From assembly GCF_036884655.1 (NCBI RefSeq), contig NC_088339.1:29048501-29112500 (forward strand): DNA of 64,000 bases. Reading direction: 5' to 3'. The notes below the pieces were generated by a model. The model was given only the letters and a program-made list of their open reading frames with translations, was not told the DNA's origin and did not search any database. The stretch comes from Musa acuminata AAA Group (lineage: Eukaryota; Streptophyta; Magnoliopsida; Zingiberales; Musaceae). Position numbers and translations under genes: made by a program. Below, piece after piece: positions 1-10,711 of this stretch (position 1 is its first letter; each line of letters opens with the position of its first letter).

Positions 1-839
1 ACCGCCCTTTCCCTCTCGATCTTGATAGGGTATATCATGGATTAGCCCACGAGGACACGATCCCCGCAACCCGAGTGCGGCGCCTGAAGAGGAAGACGGA
101 GCGCCACGTCGGATGCGTCACCAGAAATCCAAGATAATAGTTGTCCTCCTCCCGCGACAACATCTGCCGCACCAAGCAGCGTCACCGAGTAAGGACCGCT
201 CCGGGAAGTTTGGAATGGCACCGCATCAAGTCGTCCCACATATCCCCGGATGACGGATGCTCGCAGGTACACTCAGTGCTCAGGGGGTCAACTGCCTCGC
301 AAAGGCCGTATACGACCAACCCCCAGGAGCTACAATAAAAACCTCTTGCCAATATCTGACAGGGGGCATCCGAAATATTAGCAGACCACTGACTTGAGCT
401 TTTTAGGGGCTTAAGCCAGGATCCCCCCATCTCGACTTAGGCCTGTGCGCAAGAATCCGGTGGCAACAAAGGTGGACGGGCTCGCAGAAGAGGTGCATCC
501 CCACCAAATCCGAGCTCGACTCGATCAGGTGAAACCTTCATCCCCAAGACAATCCTGGACGTCGCCAGTCGGACCAAGCCGTACTAACCACGTAGCCACG
601 ACCTTAGGTTCATAGAACATTTTCGCACTAGGAGGAGGGTCGATGTCGCAGGATCACTTTGCGACCGACAAAGAAGCTCGCCTCGTCGAAGAACCACCGA
701 CGACCCACAACACCCACTGGCCCAGAGGGCAGCCGCCTGTCGCTCATGGGGACGCAGGCATTGTGACGCAGACGCCGGATCGCTATTAGCGGCTATTCAA
801 CAACCTTAGGCTCCCCCCCCCCCCTACCCCGGAGACACC

Positions 840-2160
840 TTGGGACCCTCGGTCATCTCGCCCGAGGCGTTCCTCAGTCTTGCGAAGCAAGTACAAACAT
901 TGGCAATGATGATGCAAACAGTCGGCCCACTTATCTCGCAACTCATGTAGTTAGTGGCTCCTCCCCCCACCCTACCCACTTTCATCTCACAAGCACCCAA
1001 TATCCCCCCAATCGACCCAGTGTCACAAAACCCAAATCATAATGAGATTGAGGAACAGGTCGAGACTAAAGGCCTGAGAATGTCGCCCGACCGCAGCGCG
1101 CCTACATCTTGCCAGGTCACCCTACCATTTCCCGAGCCCAATACCATATCATCAGACTCGGTTGATGACTCGTTTAGAGTCCAGCTATCCATAATAAACC
1201 ATTGCCTAGACGAGTTCCAGTGAGAATTCCTCAAGTCCTGAGGCAAGACCGGAGAAAGCAGCGCGTGAGGATCTCCTTTCGCTTAAAAAATCTAGGATAA
1301 GCCCGTGTCGCTCAACTTTTGACTTTCGGCACTAGAGATCTACAATGATAGTTCTGATCCAACGGAACACGTTGCCGCGTTCCGAGCCCAGATGTCCCTC
1401 TATGGCACTTTCGACGCTCTGATGTGCCGAGCGTTCCCCACTACTATAAGGGGACCAACACAGACATGGTTCAACCAACTACAGCCAGCATCGATCTCAA
1501 CCTTTGACCAGCTTGCGAGAGAATTCGAACATAACTTCTTGGCCAGTATGCGGCCCAAATCCTCCATGACCACGCTCCTCACCCCTCCTTGATCATATAA
1601 GTGTTTCTAATGGGTCTACGACCCTCAAGGTTCTTTTAGTCTCTAATCGAGAGGCCCCCCGTGACCATCCCTGAGATGCTCCACCGCACTAATTAGTACA
1701 TTGCTGCTAAGAATTTGTTGGCCGAAAAGCGAGAGGACAACAAAAGGCCACGAGTGTTGTAAGCTTGAGGAACGATCTCGGGCCCACCTACGACGCAACC
1801 CCGAAGAAGAACCGAGCATCCCAAGATACCACTCCCAATGCCCCCTCCTATGCCCTTGAACACTTCTCGCACCAAAATCTTTCTCCAGATCAGGGAGAAG
1901 GGACTCCTATGGGAACCCAACCCATTGAAAACCACTCATAAAGATCAGTCTAAATATTGTAGATTTTACCGAAACTACGGTCATGACACGAAGGATTATC
2001 ATGACCTCCGGAATCAGATCGAGGAGCTAATCTAGAGAGGACATCTCGGGTGCTACCTTCAAAAATTGAGAGAAGCATCTCCACGCCCCAACAGCCCGAT
2101 CAAGAAGCAGATTAACATCATTTTTGGCGGGCCAGCTTCCGGAGGCAGCAATGCCACAGC
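840..2160 (+). pseudogene. Retrotransposon gag remnant
   Basis: A gag-like N-terminal stretch is readable at about 862-950 (ending in a stop), followed by open pieces at 954-1223 and 1392-1592. The 1392-1592 piece reads like a retrotransposon gag domain (a segment with TWFNQLQP and then FDQLAREFEHNF). A nucleocapsid-like segment at 1838-2035 has the order Cys-x2-Tyr, Gly-His, Asp-Tyr-His-Asp-Leu-x-Asn-Gln-Ile-Glu-Glu-Leu, typical of plant gypsy gag just before the protease. Stops and frame changes between the pieces show that it is not functional. Confidence 0.75.
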
Positions 2161-2181
2161 ACGAAAGGCTATGCACGTAGC

Positions 2182-4160
2182 ATGATGGAGAAACGATCGA
2201 GATTGGAGCCCGGGTCCCAAATCACCTTCAGAGTAGAAGAAGCCAAGTTCCCGAACCACGACGACGCACTGGTGGTCTCGGTCCGTATTGCCAACGCACG
2301 AGTGAAGAGAGTAATAGTTGACACCGGAAGCTCCGCCGACGTGCTATACTTCGAAGTTTTCAAAAGGCTGGGTATCACAAAAGGAGATCTCACACCACTG
2401 GCATCATCACTCACGGGATTCATGGGGGATTTCGTTTCTCCACTGGAGACTACCTTGCTCCCCATTACCATCGGGGAGGAACCAAGGACCGAGACGATAA
2501 TGACCACCTTCATAGTGGTCGATTTGCCTTCTGCCTACAACGTCATTCTCGACCGACCAACCCTCAACAAGCTGAAGGCAGTTATCTCCACCTACCACCA
2601 TGCCTTGAAGTTTCTGACTTCCTCTAGGGTTGGAGTGGTCCGAAGCGACCCAAAAGAATCCCGACAATGCTATCTGACGGCAGTTACTATGCCGAAAAGG
2701 CCACGACCCATCCAACCTCCCCTGGACCCCCGCAATGACTTCAAAACACCACGACACTCGGAATCGACGGAGCAATTGGTCGAGGTCCTCCTGAGAAGAG
2801 GTCGACCCGACAAGGTTGTTAAAGTTGGGATGACATTGCCAGAAGCGGACCAAATACAGCTTGTCAATTTTTTGAAAGAAAATGCTGACGTATTTGTGTG
2901 GTACCCGGAGGACATGCTTGGGGTCAACCCACAAGTCATGCAGCACCACCTAAACATCTGCCATGAGGCACATCCCATAAAGCAAAGGCCGAGAAAATTT
3001 GCTCCAGATCGGCAAAAGGCGATCGATGACGAGGTGGACCGCCTCATGGGCGCAAGGTTTATATCCGAGGTGAGATATCCTCGGTGGTTGTCAAATATAG
3101 TCTTAGTTAAGAAGCCGAATGGAAGCTGGAGGATGTGTGTCGACTATACTGATTTCAACCGAGCATGCCCCAAAGATTGCTATCCACTCCCGAGGATAGA
3201 CCACCTTGTGGACGCCACTGTAGGACACGAACTCCTCACATTCATGGATGCATTCTTGGGCTACAACCAAATTCAAATGGCACCATAAGACCGAGTGCAC
3301 ACTGCTTTCATCACTGACAAAGGGGTATACTGTTACAAAGTGATGCCCTTCAGCCTGAAGAATGCTCGAGCAACATATCAGAGAATGGTCAATAAGATGT
3401 TCAAGTAGCAACTCGGGAAAAATATGGAAGTCTACGTCAATGACATGATTGTCAAGAGCAGGTCGGAAAGCACGCATCTGACCGACTTGGCTGAAACCTT
3501 CCGTACCCTCAGGCAATTCAACATGCGCCTTAACCCTTCGAAGTGCACTTTCGGGGTCGGTTCCGACAAATTCCTCAGATTCATCATCCACCAAAGGGGA
3601 ACAGACACCAACCTAGATAAAATCTGGGCCATAATGGAAATGCAGTCCCCACGATCGGCCAAGGAAATACAGCAACTCACCGAGAGGCTAGCGACACTCA
3701 ACCAATTCATGTTGCACTCTGGAGACAAATGTCTTCCTTTCTTCCGAGCCCTACGCCAAGCTGACGTATTTACATGGACCCTAGAGTGCGAGCTGGCCTT
3801 TGAGAATATGAAGGCGCACCTTAGATGACTACCATGCCTTGCCTCGCCTAAACTGGGCGAGACCCTTGGCCTATACTTAGCAGCTTCAGAACAAGTCGTT
3901 AGCTCGGTGTTGGTTCAGAAAGCACGACAAGCTGTCTACTATGTTAGCCACGTCCTTGCCGGGCTCGAGGAGCGATATTCCCTGATCGAGAAGTTGGCGT
4001 TGGCACTGATAAAAACATCTCGAAAGCTACGACCATATTTCTAAGCTCACACGATAAAGGTGATATCCGACCAATCACTCCGACAAATCCTCTCCAAATT
4101 CGACACATCGAGAATTCTGTTATGATCGAGCTCGGAGAATTTTGTTAGAATTGAGTCGGC
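2182..4160 (+). pseudogene. Retrotransposon pol remnant: protease, reverse transcriptase, RNase H start
   Basis: The longest open piece (2182-3288, 368 codons) has the aspartic protease motif VDTGSSADVLY near 2320-2352 and then the RT fingers and palm: PRWLSNIVLVKKPNGSWRMC, then YPLPRID. A TAA stop at 3286-3288 interrupts it. RT continues through SLKNARATYQRM and the catalytic-site region at 3430-3444, which reads VYVND where an active enzyme has YVDD, so one catalytic aspartate is replaced. A further stop lies near 3406. RNase H-like sequence (YYVSHVL, then EERYSLIEKLALAL) runs to about 4100. Integrase is absent. The gene is inactive. Confidence 0.85.
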
Positions 4161-4167
4161 ACTAAGA

Positions 4168-4171
4168 GGGG

Positions 4172-4211
<40 letters not shown>
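4168..4211. repeat. Homopolymeric G tract
   Basis: There are 44 bases of almost pure G (one A near its start), exactly where retroelement similarity stops and the next repeat begins. It produces a spurious poly-proline ORF on the minus strand. It may be real, or it may be an assembly or sequencing artefact at a junction. Confidence 0.8.
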
Positions 4212-4212
<1 letters not shown>

Positions 4213-6235
4213 GAATTAGTGTAGCGGATGAAAACATCGATTTTGAAAGATCTTCATTTCGATTACAACCGATCTCAGAAGATATTAACTTGAAAGCATA
4301 GTGAGAGTAAGAAATTAGTTTGCAATGTAAAGTAGATTGCAATAAAGATAAATAGCAAAATAGAAATGCAAACCGATTTATAGTGGTTCGGTCATCGTGA
4401 CCTACATCCACTCCTAATTCCTCTTCACTCGAGGCCATCAACTTCCACTATCAATCTTCTTTCAATGGGCAAAGATCAACTACCCTTTTATACTCGATTC
4501 TCCTTTTAACAGGTTTAGGAGAGAACATTTACACCCCCACTTACTCCTCTCTTAAACCACAATAATACTTAGAACTTGAAAGGAGTTCTCACAAGATTAC
4601 AACAACGTTTTTGTACTCGATGCCATGATGTGCTCGAGTAGTCCACCTCGACCAAATAGTACCTCAATGGTACACCTCGGTCAAACAATGTTCAAGTTGT
4701 GCACCTCGGGCAAACAGTGCCTCATTGGGGCACCGCGGCAAAATAACGTCTGAGTGAAGCACCTCGGCCAAACAGTGCCTCAATGGTGCACCTCGGTCAA
4801 ATAGTGCCTGATTTGTGCACCTCGACAAACAGTGCCTCAATAGTGCACCTCGGTCAAACAGTGCCCGAGTTGTGCACCTCGGCCAAACAATGCCTCACTG
4901 GTGCACCTCGGCCCAAAAGTGCCTTAATGGTACATGTCGGTCAAACAGTGCCTGAGTTATGCACCTCAGCCAAATAGTGCCTCAATGGTGCACCTCGACC
5001 CTCGGCCAAACAGTGTTTCAATGGTGCACCTCGGCCAAACAATGCCTCGTTAGTGCATCTCGGCCAATCCAATGCCCGAGCCACGCCTCGCGGCCAATCT
5101 AATGCCCAAGTCGCATCTTGGCCAATCCAACGCCCAAGCCACGCCTCACGACCAGTCTATTGCCCGAGTTGCATCTCGGCTATTCCAACGCCCCGGCCAT
5201 GCCTCACAACCATTCTAATGCCCAAGTCGCATCTTGGTCAATCCAATGCCCGAGTCACGCCTCGTGACCAGTCTAATGCCGAAGTCACATCTCGGCCAAT
5301 TCAATGCCTGAGCCATGCCTCGCGGCCAGTCTAATGCCTAAGTTGCATCTCGACCAATCCAACGCTCGAGCCACACCTCACGGCTAGTCTAAGGCTTGAG
5401 TCGCATCTCGACCAATCTAACGCCCGAGCCATGCCTCGCAGCCAGTCAAATGCTTGAGCCACACCTCATGGCTAGTCCAATGTTCGAGTTGCATCTCGAT
5501 AAGTCCAACGCCCGAGTTACATCTCGGCAAGTCCAATGCCCAAGTAGTGTTGCTTGACTAGTCCATCTCCCAAATAGAAGCTCACAATCAACCGACGATC
5601 GAACCACCACTCCTTGTACGATAGCCAACCCAGCCAACAAAAGTCACCAAGCCATGCCCCGAGCCCCCCCGCGCCCCCCCACCCCTCATGTGGAACCCGG
5701 GGCACACCTCTTTGGGGGTGAGAGAATGATAGGGCATATTTTAGCATTGCCCACGTGGACCCAAGCAAGCAGACACAACGATGCAGACGTGGAACCTCAA
5801 GTACGATGTAATGCCCAGCACACACGTGGCGGGCAGCCACTTGTGCCCCCTCCGTACGAACGACATCATCATGGTACAACTATCTCGGAAAGCTCAGGGC
5901 GGTGCCACGCGACACCGATTCGTGTAGTCGATCAGCGCTTATACAGAAGCTTAAGTCGACCGTCGCTTGAGGAGCCGACCACAGTAAATTGACCCCGTAC
6001 GACCAACTCATCCCCACAAGTATAAAAGCTAACGCTCCTTAATCAGGAGGGAGAGGCACTTCAAACACAGAAACAGAACTCTCTAAGAGAGAAGACCATG
6101 CTCGAAGGACAATGCTCGAACCATCGGACACTCGCCCTCACCTCCCGAGCGTAAAAGTTCACTGACAATGTGTATACTGAAATACATCAAGCGACGAATG
6201 AAGTGCCAAATCACAACACACACATTTTAAAAAAA
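4212..6235. repeat. Repeat unit A of a two-copy ~2 kb element
   Basis: The first ~420 bases (4233-4660) are nearly the same as 6262-6665. They are followed by short tandem units and a tail with the words GGAACCCGGGGCACACCTC and ATACATCAAGCGAC that recurs in unit B. Unit A carries an extra stretch at about 5860-6110 with a TATA-like TATAAAA at 6021-6027, resembling an LTR promoter. It ends in an A-rich run at 6227-6241. No protein is recognised. It may be a non-autonomous retroelement or an LTR-derived repeat. Confidence 0.75.
4630..5540. repeat. C+G-rich short tandem repeat array in unit A
   Basis: Two related arrays lie side by side. From about 4630 to 5050 an imperfect ~29-base unit repeats with the core CACCTCGGCCAAACAGTGCC. 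From about 5050 to 5540 a longer unit alternates GCATCTCGGCCAATCCAA with GCCTCGCGGCCAGTCTAA. The units share the word CTCGGCCA, so the second array probably evolved from the first. The ORFs over this stretch are repeat translations, not genes. Confidence 0.85.
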
Positions 6236-7893
6236 AAAAAATATATTTAGATAAATTGACAGCTCGTCGGTTTTGAAAAATCTTCATTTCGATTACAACC
6301 GATCTCGGAAGATGTTAACTTGAAAGCGTTTGAGAGCGTAGTGAGAGTAAGAAATTAGTTTGCAATGTAAAGTAGATTACAATAAAGGTAAATAGCAAAA
6401 CAGAAATACAAACCGATTTATAGTGGTTCGGTCATTGTGACCTACATCCACTCCTAATTCCTCTTCACTCGAGGCCACCAGCTTTCACTACCGATCTTCT
6501 TTCAACGGGCAAAGATCAACTACCCTTTTACACTCGATTCTCCTTTTGACAGGTTCAAGAGAGAACATTTGCACACCCACTTACTCTTCTCTTAAACCAC
6601 ACTAACACTTAGAACTTGAGAGGAGTTCTCATATGATTACAACAACGTTTTTCTACTCGATGTCATGATGTGCCCGAGTTGTGCACCTCGGCCAAATAGT
6701 GCCTCAATTGTGCACCTCGGTCAAACAGTATTCAAGTTTTGCACCTCAGCCAAACAATGACTCATTGGGGCACCGCAGCAAAACAAGACTCGAGTGAAGC
6801 ACCTCGGCCAAATAGTGCCTCAATTGTGCACCTCAATCAAACAGTGCCCGATTTGTGCACCTTGGCAAACAGTGCCTCAATGGTGCATCTCGGCCAAACA
6901 GTGCCCGAGTTGTGCACCTCGGCTAAACGGTGCCTTACTAGTGTACCTCGGCCCAAAAGTGACTTAATGGTACATGTTGGTCAAGCAGTGCCCGAGTTGT
7001 GCACCTTGGCCAAACAGTGCCTCATTGGTGCATCTCGACCAATCCAACGCCGGAGCCATGCCTCACGGCCAGTCTAATGCCCAAGTCGCATCTCGGCCAA
7101 TCCAACGCCCAAGCCACGCCTCGCGACCAGTCTATTGCTCGAGTTGTATCTCGGCTAATCCAATGCCCGAGTCATGCCTCGTGACTAGTCTAATGCTCGA
7201 GTCGCATCTCGGCCAATTCAATGCCCGAGCCATGCCTCGCGGCCAGTCTAATGCCCAAGTCGCATCTCGGCCAATCCAATGCCCGAGCCACACCTCGCGG
7301 CCAGTCTAAGGCTTGAGTCACATCTCGGCCAGTCTAACGCTCGAGCCACGCCTTACAGCCAGTCAAATGCCTGAGCCATGCCTTGTGGCCAGTCCAATGT
7401 TCGAGTTGCATCTCGGCAAGTCCAACGCTCGAGTAGTGTTGCTTGACTAGTCCATCTCCCGAATAGAAGCTCACAATCAAACGACGATTGAACTACCACT
7501 CCCAGCACGACAGCCAACCCAACCAACAAAAGGCACCAAGCCATGCACCGAGCCCTCGCCATGCGGAACCCGGGGCACACCTCTTTGGGAGGGAGAGAAT
7601 GATATGGCATCTTTTAGCATCGCCAAGCAAGTAGACACAACGATGCATATGTGGAACCTCAAGTATGATGTGGCGCCCAGCTCCTCTGGCGACAAACACA
7701 GAACTCTCTCTCATTCCACCAAAAGCTAATTTAAGCTTCGGAGGGGTCAAGTCGAAAAATCCCTCTCTCGAATCCTATCCAACCGAACACTCGCTCTCAT
7801 CTCGAGCGTAAAGGTTTACTAACAATATGTATGCTGAAATACATCAAGCGACAAATGAAGTGCCAAATCTGACCACACACATACATTTAAAAA
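6236..7893. repeat. Repeat unit B of the two-copy element
   Basis: This is a second, shorter copy of unit A in the same orientation. The conserved head is at about 6262-6665, the short tandem arrays at about 6670-7430, and the conserved tail ends at about 7890 in another A-rich run. It lacks the TATA-containing stretch of unit A. It abuts a tRNA-Leu-like fragment at 7896, so insertion into or next to a tRNA-derived sequence is possible. Confidence 0.75.
6670..7430. repeat. C+G-rich short tandem repeat array in unit B
   Basis: This array has the same two repeat classes and the same order as unit A (CACCTCGGCCAAACAGTGCC type, then CGCGGCCAGTCTAATGCC type), with a different number of units. The head and tail of the 2 kb element are conserved while the array length differs, as expected of a minisatellite inside a dispersed element. 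Confidence 0.8.
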
Positions 7894-7895
7894 AA

Positions 7896-7942
7896 TCGGA
7901 CCAGAGGCTAAAACTAGCGTCTTAGACCACTCACCCAAACTG
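7896..7942 (-). pseudogene. tRNA-Leu-like 5' fragment
   Basis: Read on the minus strand this resembles the 5' half of the tRNA-Leu at 59870-59948: acceptor start, D-arm word GAGTGGTCTAAG, anticodon arm and part of the variable arm. It has several substitutions, and its 3' part (T arm) is missing where repeat unit B begins. It is not functional. Confidence 0.55.
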
Positions 7943-8382
7943 CCATCAATGTTGGTAGCTTCTCTTGTTATTTATAAATATGAAAATAGTATAATTTGAC
8001 GTCATATAACAATATTCTCTACTTCTTTATAGTAACCCTCTCTGAAGCTTCTGATGCAGAATCCGAGAGTAACGCAACTCAGAAGCCTCTAAGAAGAGTC
8101 TGTTGCTTAAGGGCTAAGGATAAGGAAATGTCGAACATCACATCGATCCTTCTGCCATAAGGAATTGTCATATGGATTCTGGTATACTTGAAATATACAT
8201 TTGGTGCGAAATTGATGCTGTGGTGCAATGCATCGCTTTGATGAACCGATTTGTGAATTGAGATATTGACATAAGTGCTTTTCTCTCGATCAAAAGTATT
8301 CCAGAGACTGCCAATAACTGAAAGAACATTTAAGTGCCTGACAAGACACACTGAAAAAATAAAAAGGATAACAATTAATTAA

Positions 8383-8385
<3 letters not shown>

Positions 8386-8429
<44 letters not shown>

Positions 8430-8457
8430 GCGCCTTAGACCACTCGGCCAAACTGTC
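8386..8457 (-). pseudogene. tRNA-Leu pseudogene lacking the anticodon loop
   Basis: On the minus strand the acceptor stem (GACAGTT with AGCTGTC), D arm, variable arm and T arm (GTGGG TTCAAAT CCCAC) are all intact. The anticodon stem-loop is about seven bases shorter than in the duplicate at 59870-59948, removing the anticodon. It is 72 bases long against 79. It cannot decode leucine codons, although its internal A and B box promoter sequences remain. Confidence 0.85.
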
Positions 8458-9028
8458 TCTATTGACAATTTTTCTCTTAAAATTAAATATAATCACTCTA
8501 TTTACTATCCTAAATGCACGATATTATCCTCTTCTTTGTAGTTGCAACGGCAGGACGAAAAGATTACGGTCATTCATCCAAGGGCATTCTACCCAGACCA
8601 GGGCAAGAACCAGAGACATGCAACAGACCACTTGTGTGTAGCGGATAGATATGCTTTCCTTTCTTGTAACAGCAACTCTCTCCGGCCAAAACGTAGCGGG
8701 GAACAGAATGTGAAGTCTGAGAGGGAAATGATAACTCCGGCTTTCCATCTTCTACTCCCACTTTCTTGTTTCTTCTCCTCTAAAAAGAATTCTACTTTGG
8801 ATAGTGGATTCCTGCTCTCTACATCATTGTTCCAACTTGGATTCAAAGATTGCAATCATTTACTTCACCTATGTAACACGATGATTGACTGATGTTTTCC
8901 TCAGAAAGGACAAAAAAGATCATTGTCCATTGTGAGAAAGTATTATTCTGTAATGCAACGTTCCTAGTCAATGAGCATGACATCAAGTAGAACAGATACA
9001 TATTAAAATGTATATGTAAAGCGGAAGG

Positions 9029-9205
9029 ATGAAAGTAGCTAAAGGTTTCTTCGAGTTCCACACCATTCTTGATGGTGTTCTTGCTGGAACTGTGGAACAC
9101 AATCTATATTGGCTTCTCAGGAATCGACACAGTAATTCTATAGCATGGCTGAAGGACATGCAAGTCCAAGGCGAAGGGGAGGTTTACAGGTCACTCTGCT
9201 TTTAA
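9029..9205 (+). CDS. Unrecognised 58-residue ORF (copy 1)
   Basis: An ATG-initiated frame of 58 codons begins MKVAKGFFEF and ends EVYRSLCF. It looks like ordinary protein rather than random translation: balanced composition, with an aromatic stretch NLYWLL. The same frame is open in the duplicate at 60414-60590 with three amino-acid replacements (K5Q, G16R, S37T) and one silent change, which argues against strong constraint. No family is recognised. It could be a genuine small protein, an exon of a lost gene, or chance. Confidence 0.3.
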   Translation: MKVAKGFFEFHTILDGVLAGTVEHNLYWLLRNRHSNSIAWLKDMQVQGEGEVYRSLCF

Positions 9206-10627
9206 CCCTCCTCTCTTTCCAAAGAGTTGGCCCCTCACGGAAGCAAAGAATACTTTTGGTGGTAAAATCCCATGTTGACATCCAACTATTCATGGCTTGG
9301 AATTGGTGCAAACAGTTCTCGTCGGTGGCGGTCAAAGGATCCACAACTTTTGTATTCCTATTAGGGATGACCGGGGATAATATTGGTGGTAGAACCCACT
9401 ACAATGGACGGATATATTCTACTGCTTTAAAGAGAGGAGCATCTACCAGCTTCCTTCAATCACCTGCGAGGACTGTGTCTCTTAGCATGCAATGTTGGTA
9501 GCTACCAGTTTCATTTTAGTGTTTACCGTCCAATATCATTACTTCATAAACATTTTGATCATGTAAGATCGACAAAATTTGAGAGGCTCTGCACGCACTT
9601 TGTTCGAACGAATCAACATTTACTGTAAGAGCAAGAACAGATGCAGATTAGAGAACATGATTACTAGTTATAATACATACACTGTAATTGAAACTGAGGG
9701 TCAAACAGCGCCTCCAAAAGGCAGAGGTAAATTGTGTCGATGATAAGGTCTGGAATAATCAAGTGAACAAAAGAAACCACAAGGTTAATGATGAGGTAGA
9801 CATCTCTCGGCGATGTGCAGCAGATGTTCTTTATAATGCAGGAATATAATGCAGGACCTGCTGCTTTATCCTCCACATCTGACTGCATGTCAAAAGCAGA
9901 TATCCAGTGCTCTCGAGATCCAAGATGAACCACTTGCGCATGCAATTGGACTGCCTGCTTGGGTGATTAACAGATTAAAATCACGACAGTGGCGAGATGA
10001 CAGTCGACTACAAGAACAAAGTGTGCAAGCTCTATCATCAAGAGACGTGATTCCAGGTAAGGAAAGAATCTGACGAGCTGCTGCCATAGACACATTTGCA
10101 TGTACACAAGGTCTGCGATGCAGGACAGCACAGTGCAACATGGACATCCATAGAGGATTCTACTTCTCCGACATTAAGAATGTCTTATGAATTTAGCTGC
10201 ATCTTTTTGTCTGACATTTTTACTGTAGAGGATCTAATAGTCAAAGATATTATACATGATGTGGACATGGAATCCTGAACCCTTTAAACCTTATTCTTTT
10301 CCACCATTTCTTTTGACCGGGTATCTGTCAAAGACAAGAATCCGGTGGGACCATAATGAAAAGGTTGCATACGGTGCACAAAGAACTCTCCGAGTCAAAA
10401 CGCTTTACCCATGTCTGGAGCAATGGTGCCCTTCTCTTAAATCCGACATCGTATAAGGTTGATGATCCTAATTCCAGTTCAACTAATAGATCCACTTAGG
10501 GATTCGAACGATCAAGACTACACCACCTAAAATCTATGGAGATGGGAGATCTCCGGTTTAATTGCTGATGCACTCGTACCCACTAGTTTCTAGTGAAGGC
10601 TGTACCTGAAGGCCACTGCCAACCTTG

Positions 10628-10636
10628 TATATAAAT
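10628..10636 (+). promoter_or_regulatory. TATA box of exonuclease-like gene, copy 1
   Basis: TATATAAAT lies 76 bases upstream of the ATG at 10712, a usual plant spacing for a short 5' leader. The duplicate has one substitution here (AATATAAAT). Confidence 0.55.
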
Positions 10637-10711
10637 ACGGAACCAACACTCCGTCTCTTGGCCAACCTTGAGCCATTTCCCTCTGGCAGTTCAGAGCTAC
10701 GCAGATCAGCC

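Larger units (their letters stand above)
1..4167 (+). mobile_element. Degenerate Ty3/gypsy LTR-retrotransposon, gag-pol part
   Basis: Gag, aspartic protease, reverse transcriptase and the beginning of RNase H follow each other in the order of a Ty3/gypsy element, all on the + strand. The frame is interrupted by many stops, and the element ends at a G-tract at 4168 before any integrase is seen. No LTR pair is recognised. The first ~840 bases are C+G-rich with no clear protein; they may be 5' leader or LTR-internal sequence. This is an old, non-autonomous remnant. Confidence 0.85.

Noticed and set aside
2407..2949. 180-codon minus-strand ORF
   Set aside because: It is antisense to the retroelement protease/RT frame, which has clear motifs.
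4145..4441. 98-codon minus-strand ORF with a poly-proline run
   Set aside because: The prolines come from the G tract; there is no other support.
4630..7430. Regularly repeated units that could suggest a CRISPR array
   Set aside because: The units are imperfect, directly adjacent without unique spacers, and the context is a plant genome; it is a minisatellite.
8384..8641. ORF beginning MTAVGFEPTP on the plus strand (also 59884-60279)
   Set aside because: This is the antisense translation of the tRNA-Leu T arm, a well-known annotation artefact, and not a gene.
10490..10545. T-arm-like word TTCGAA in a possible minus-strand tRNA
   Set aside because: No acceptor or anticodon stem can be found around it.
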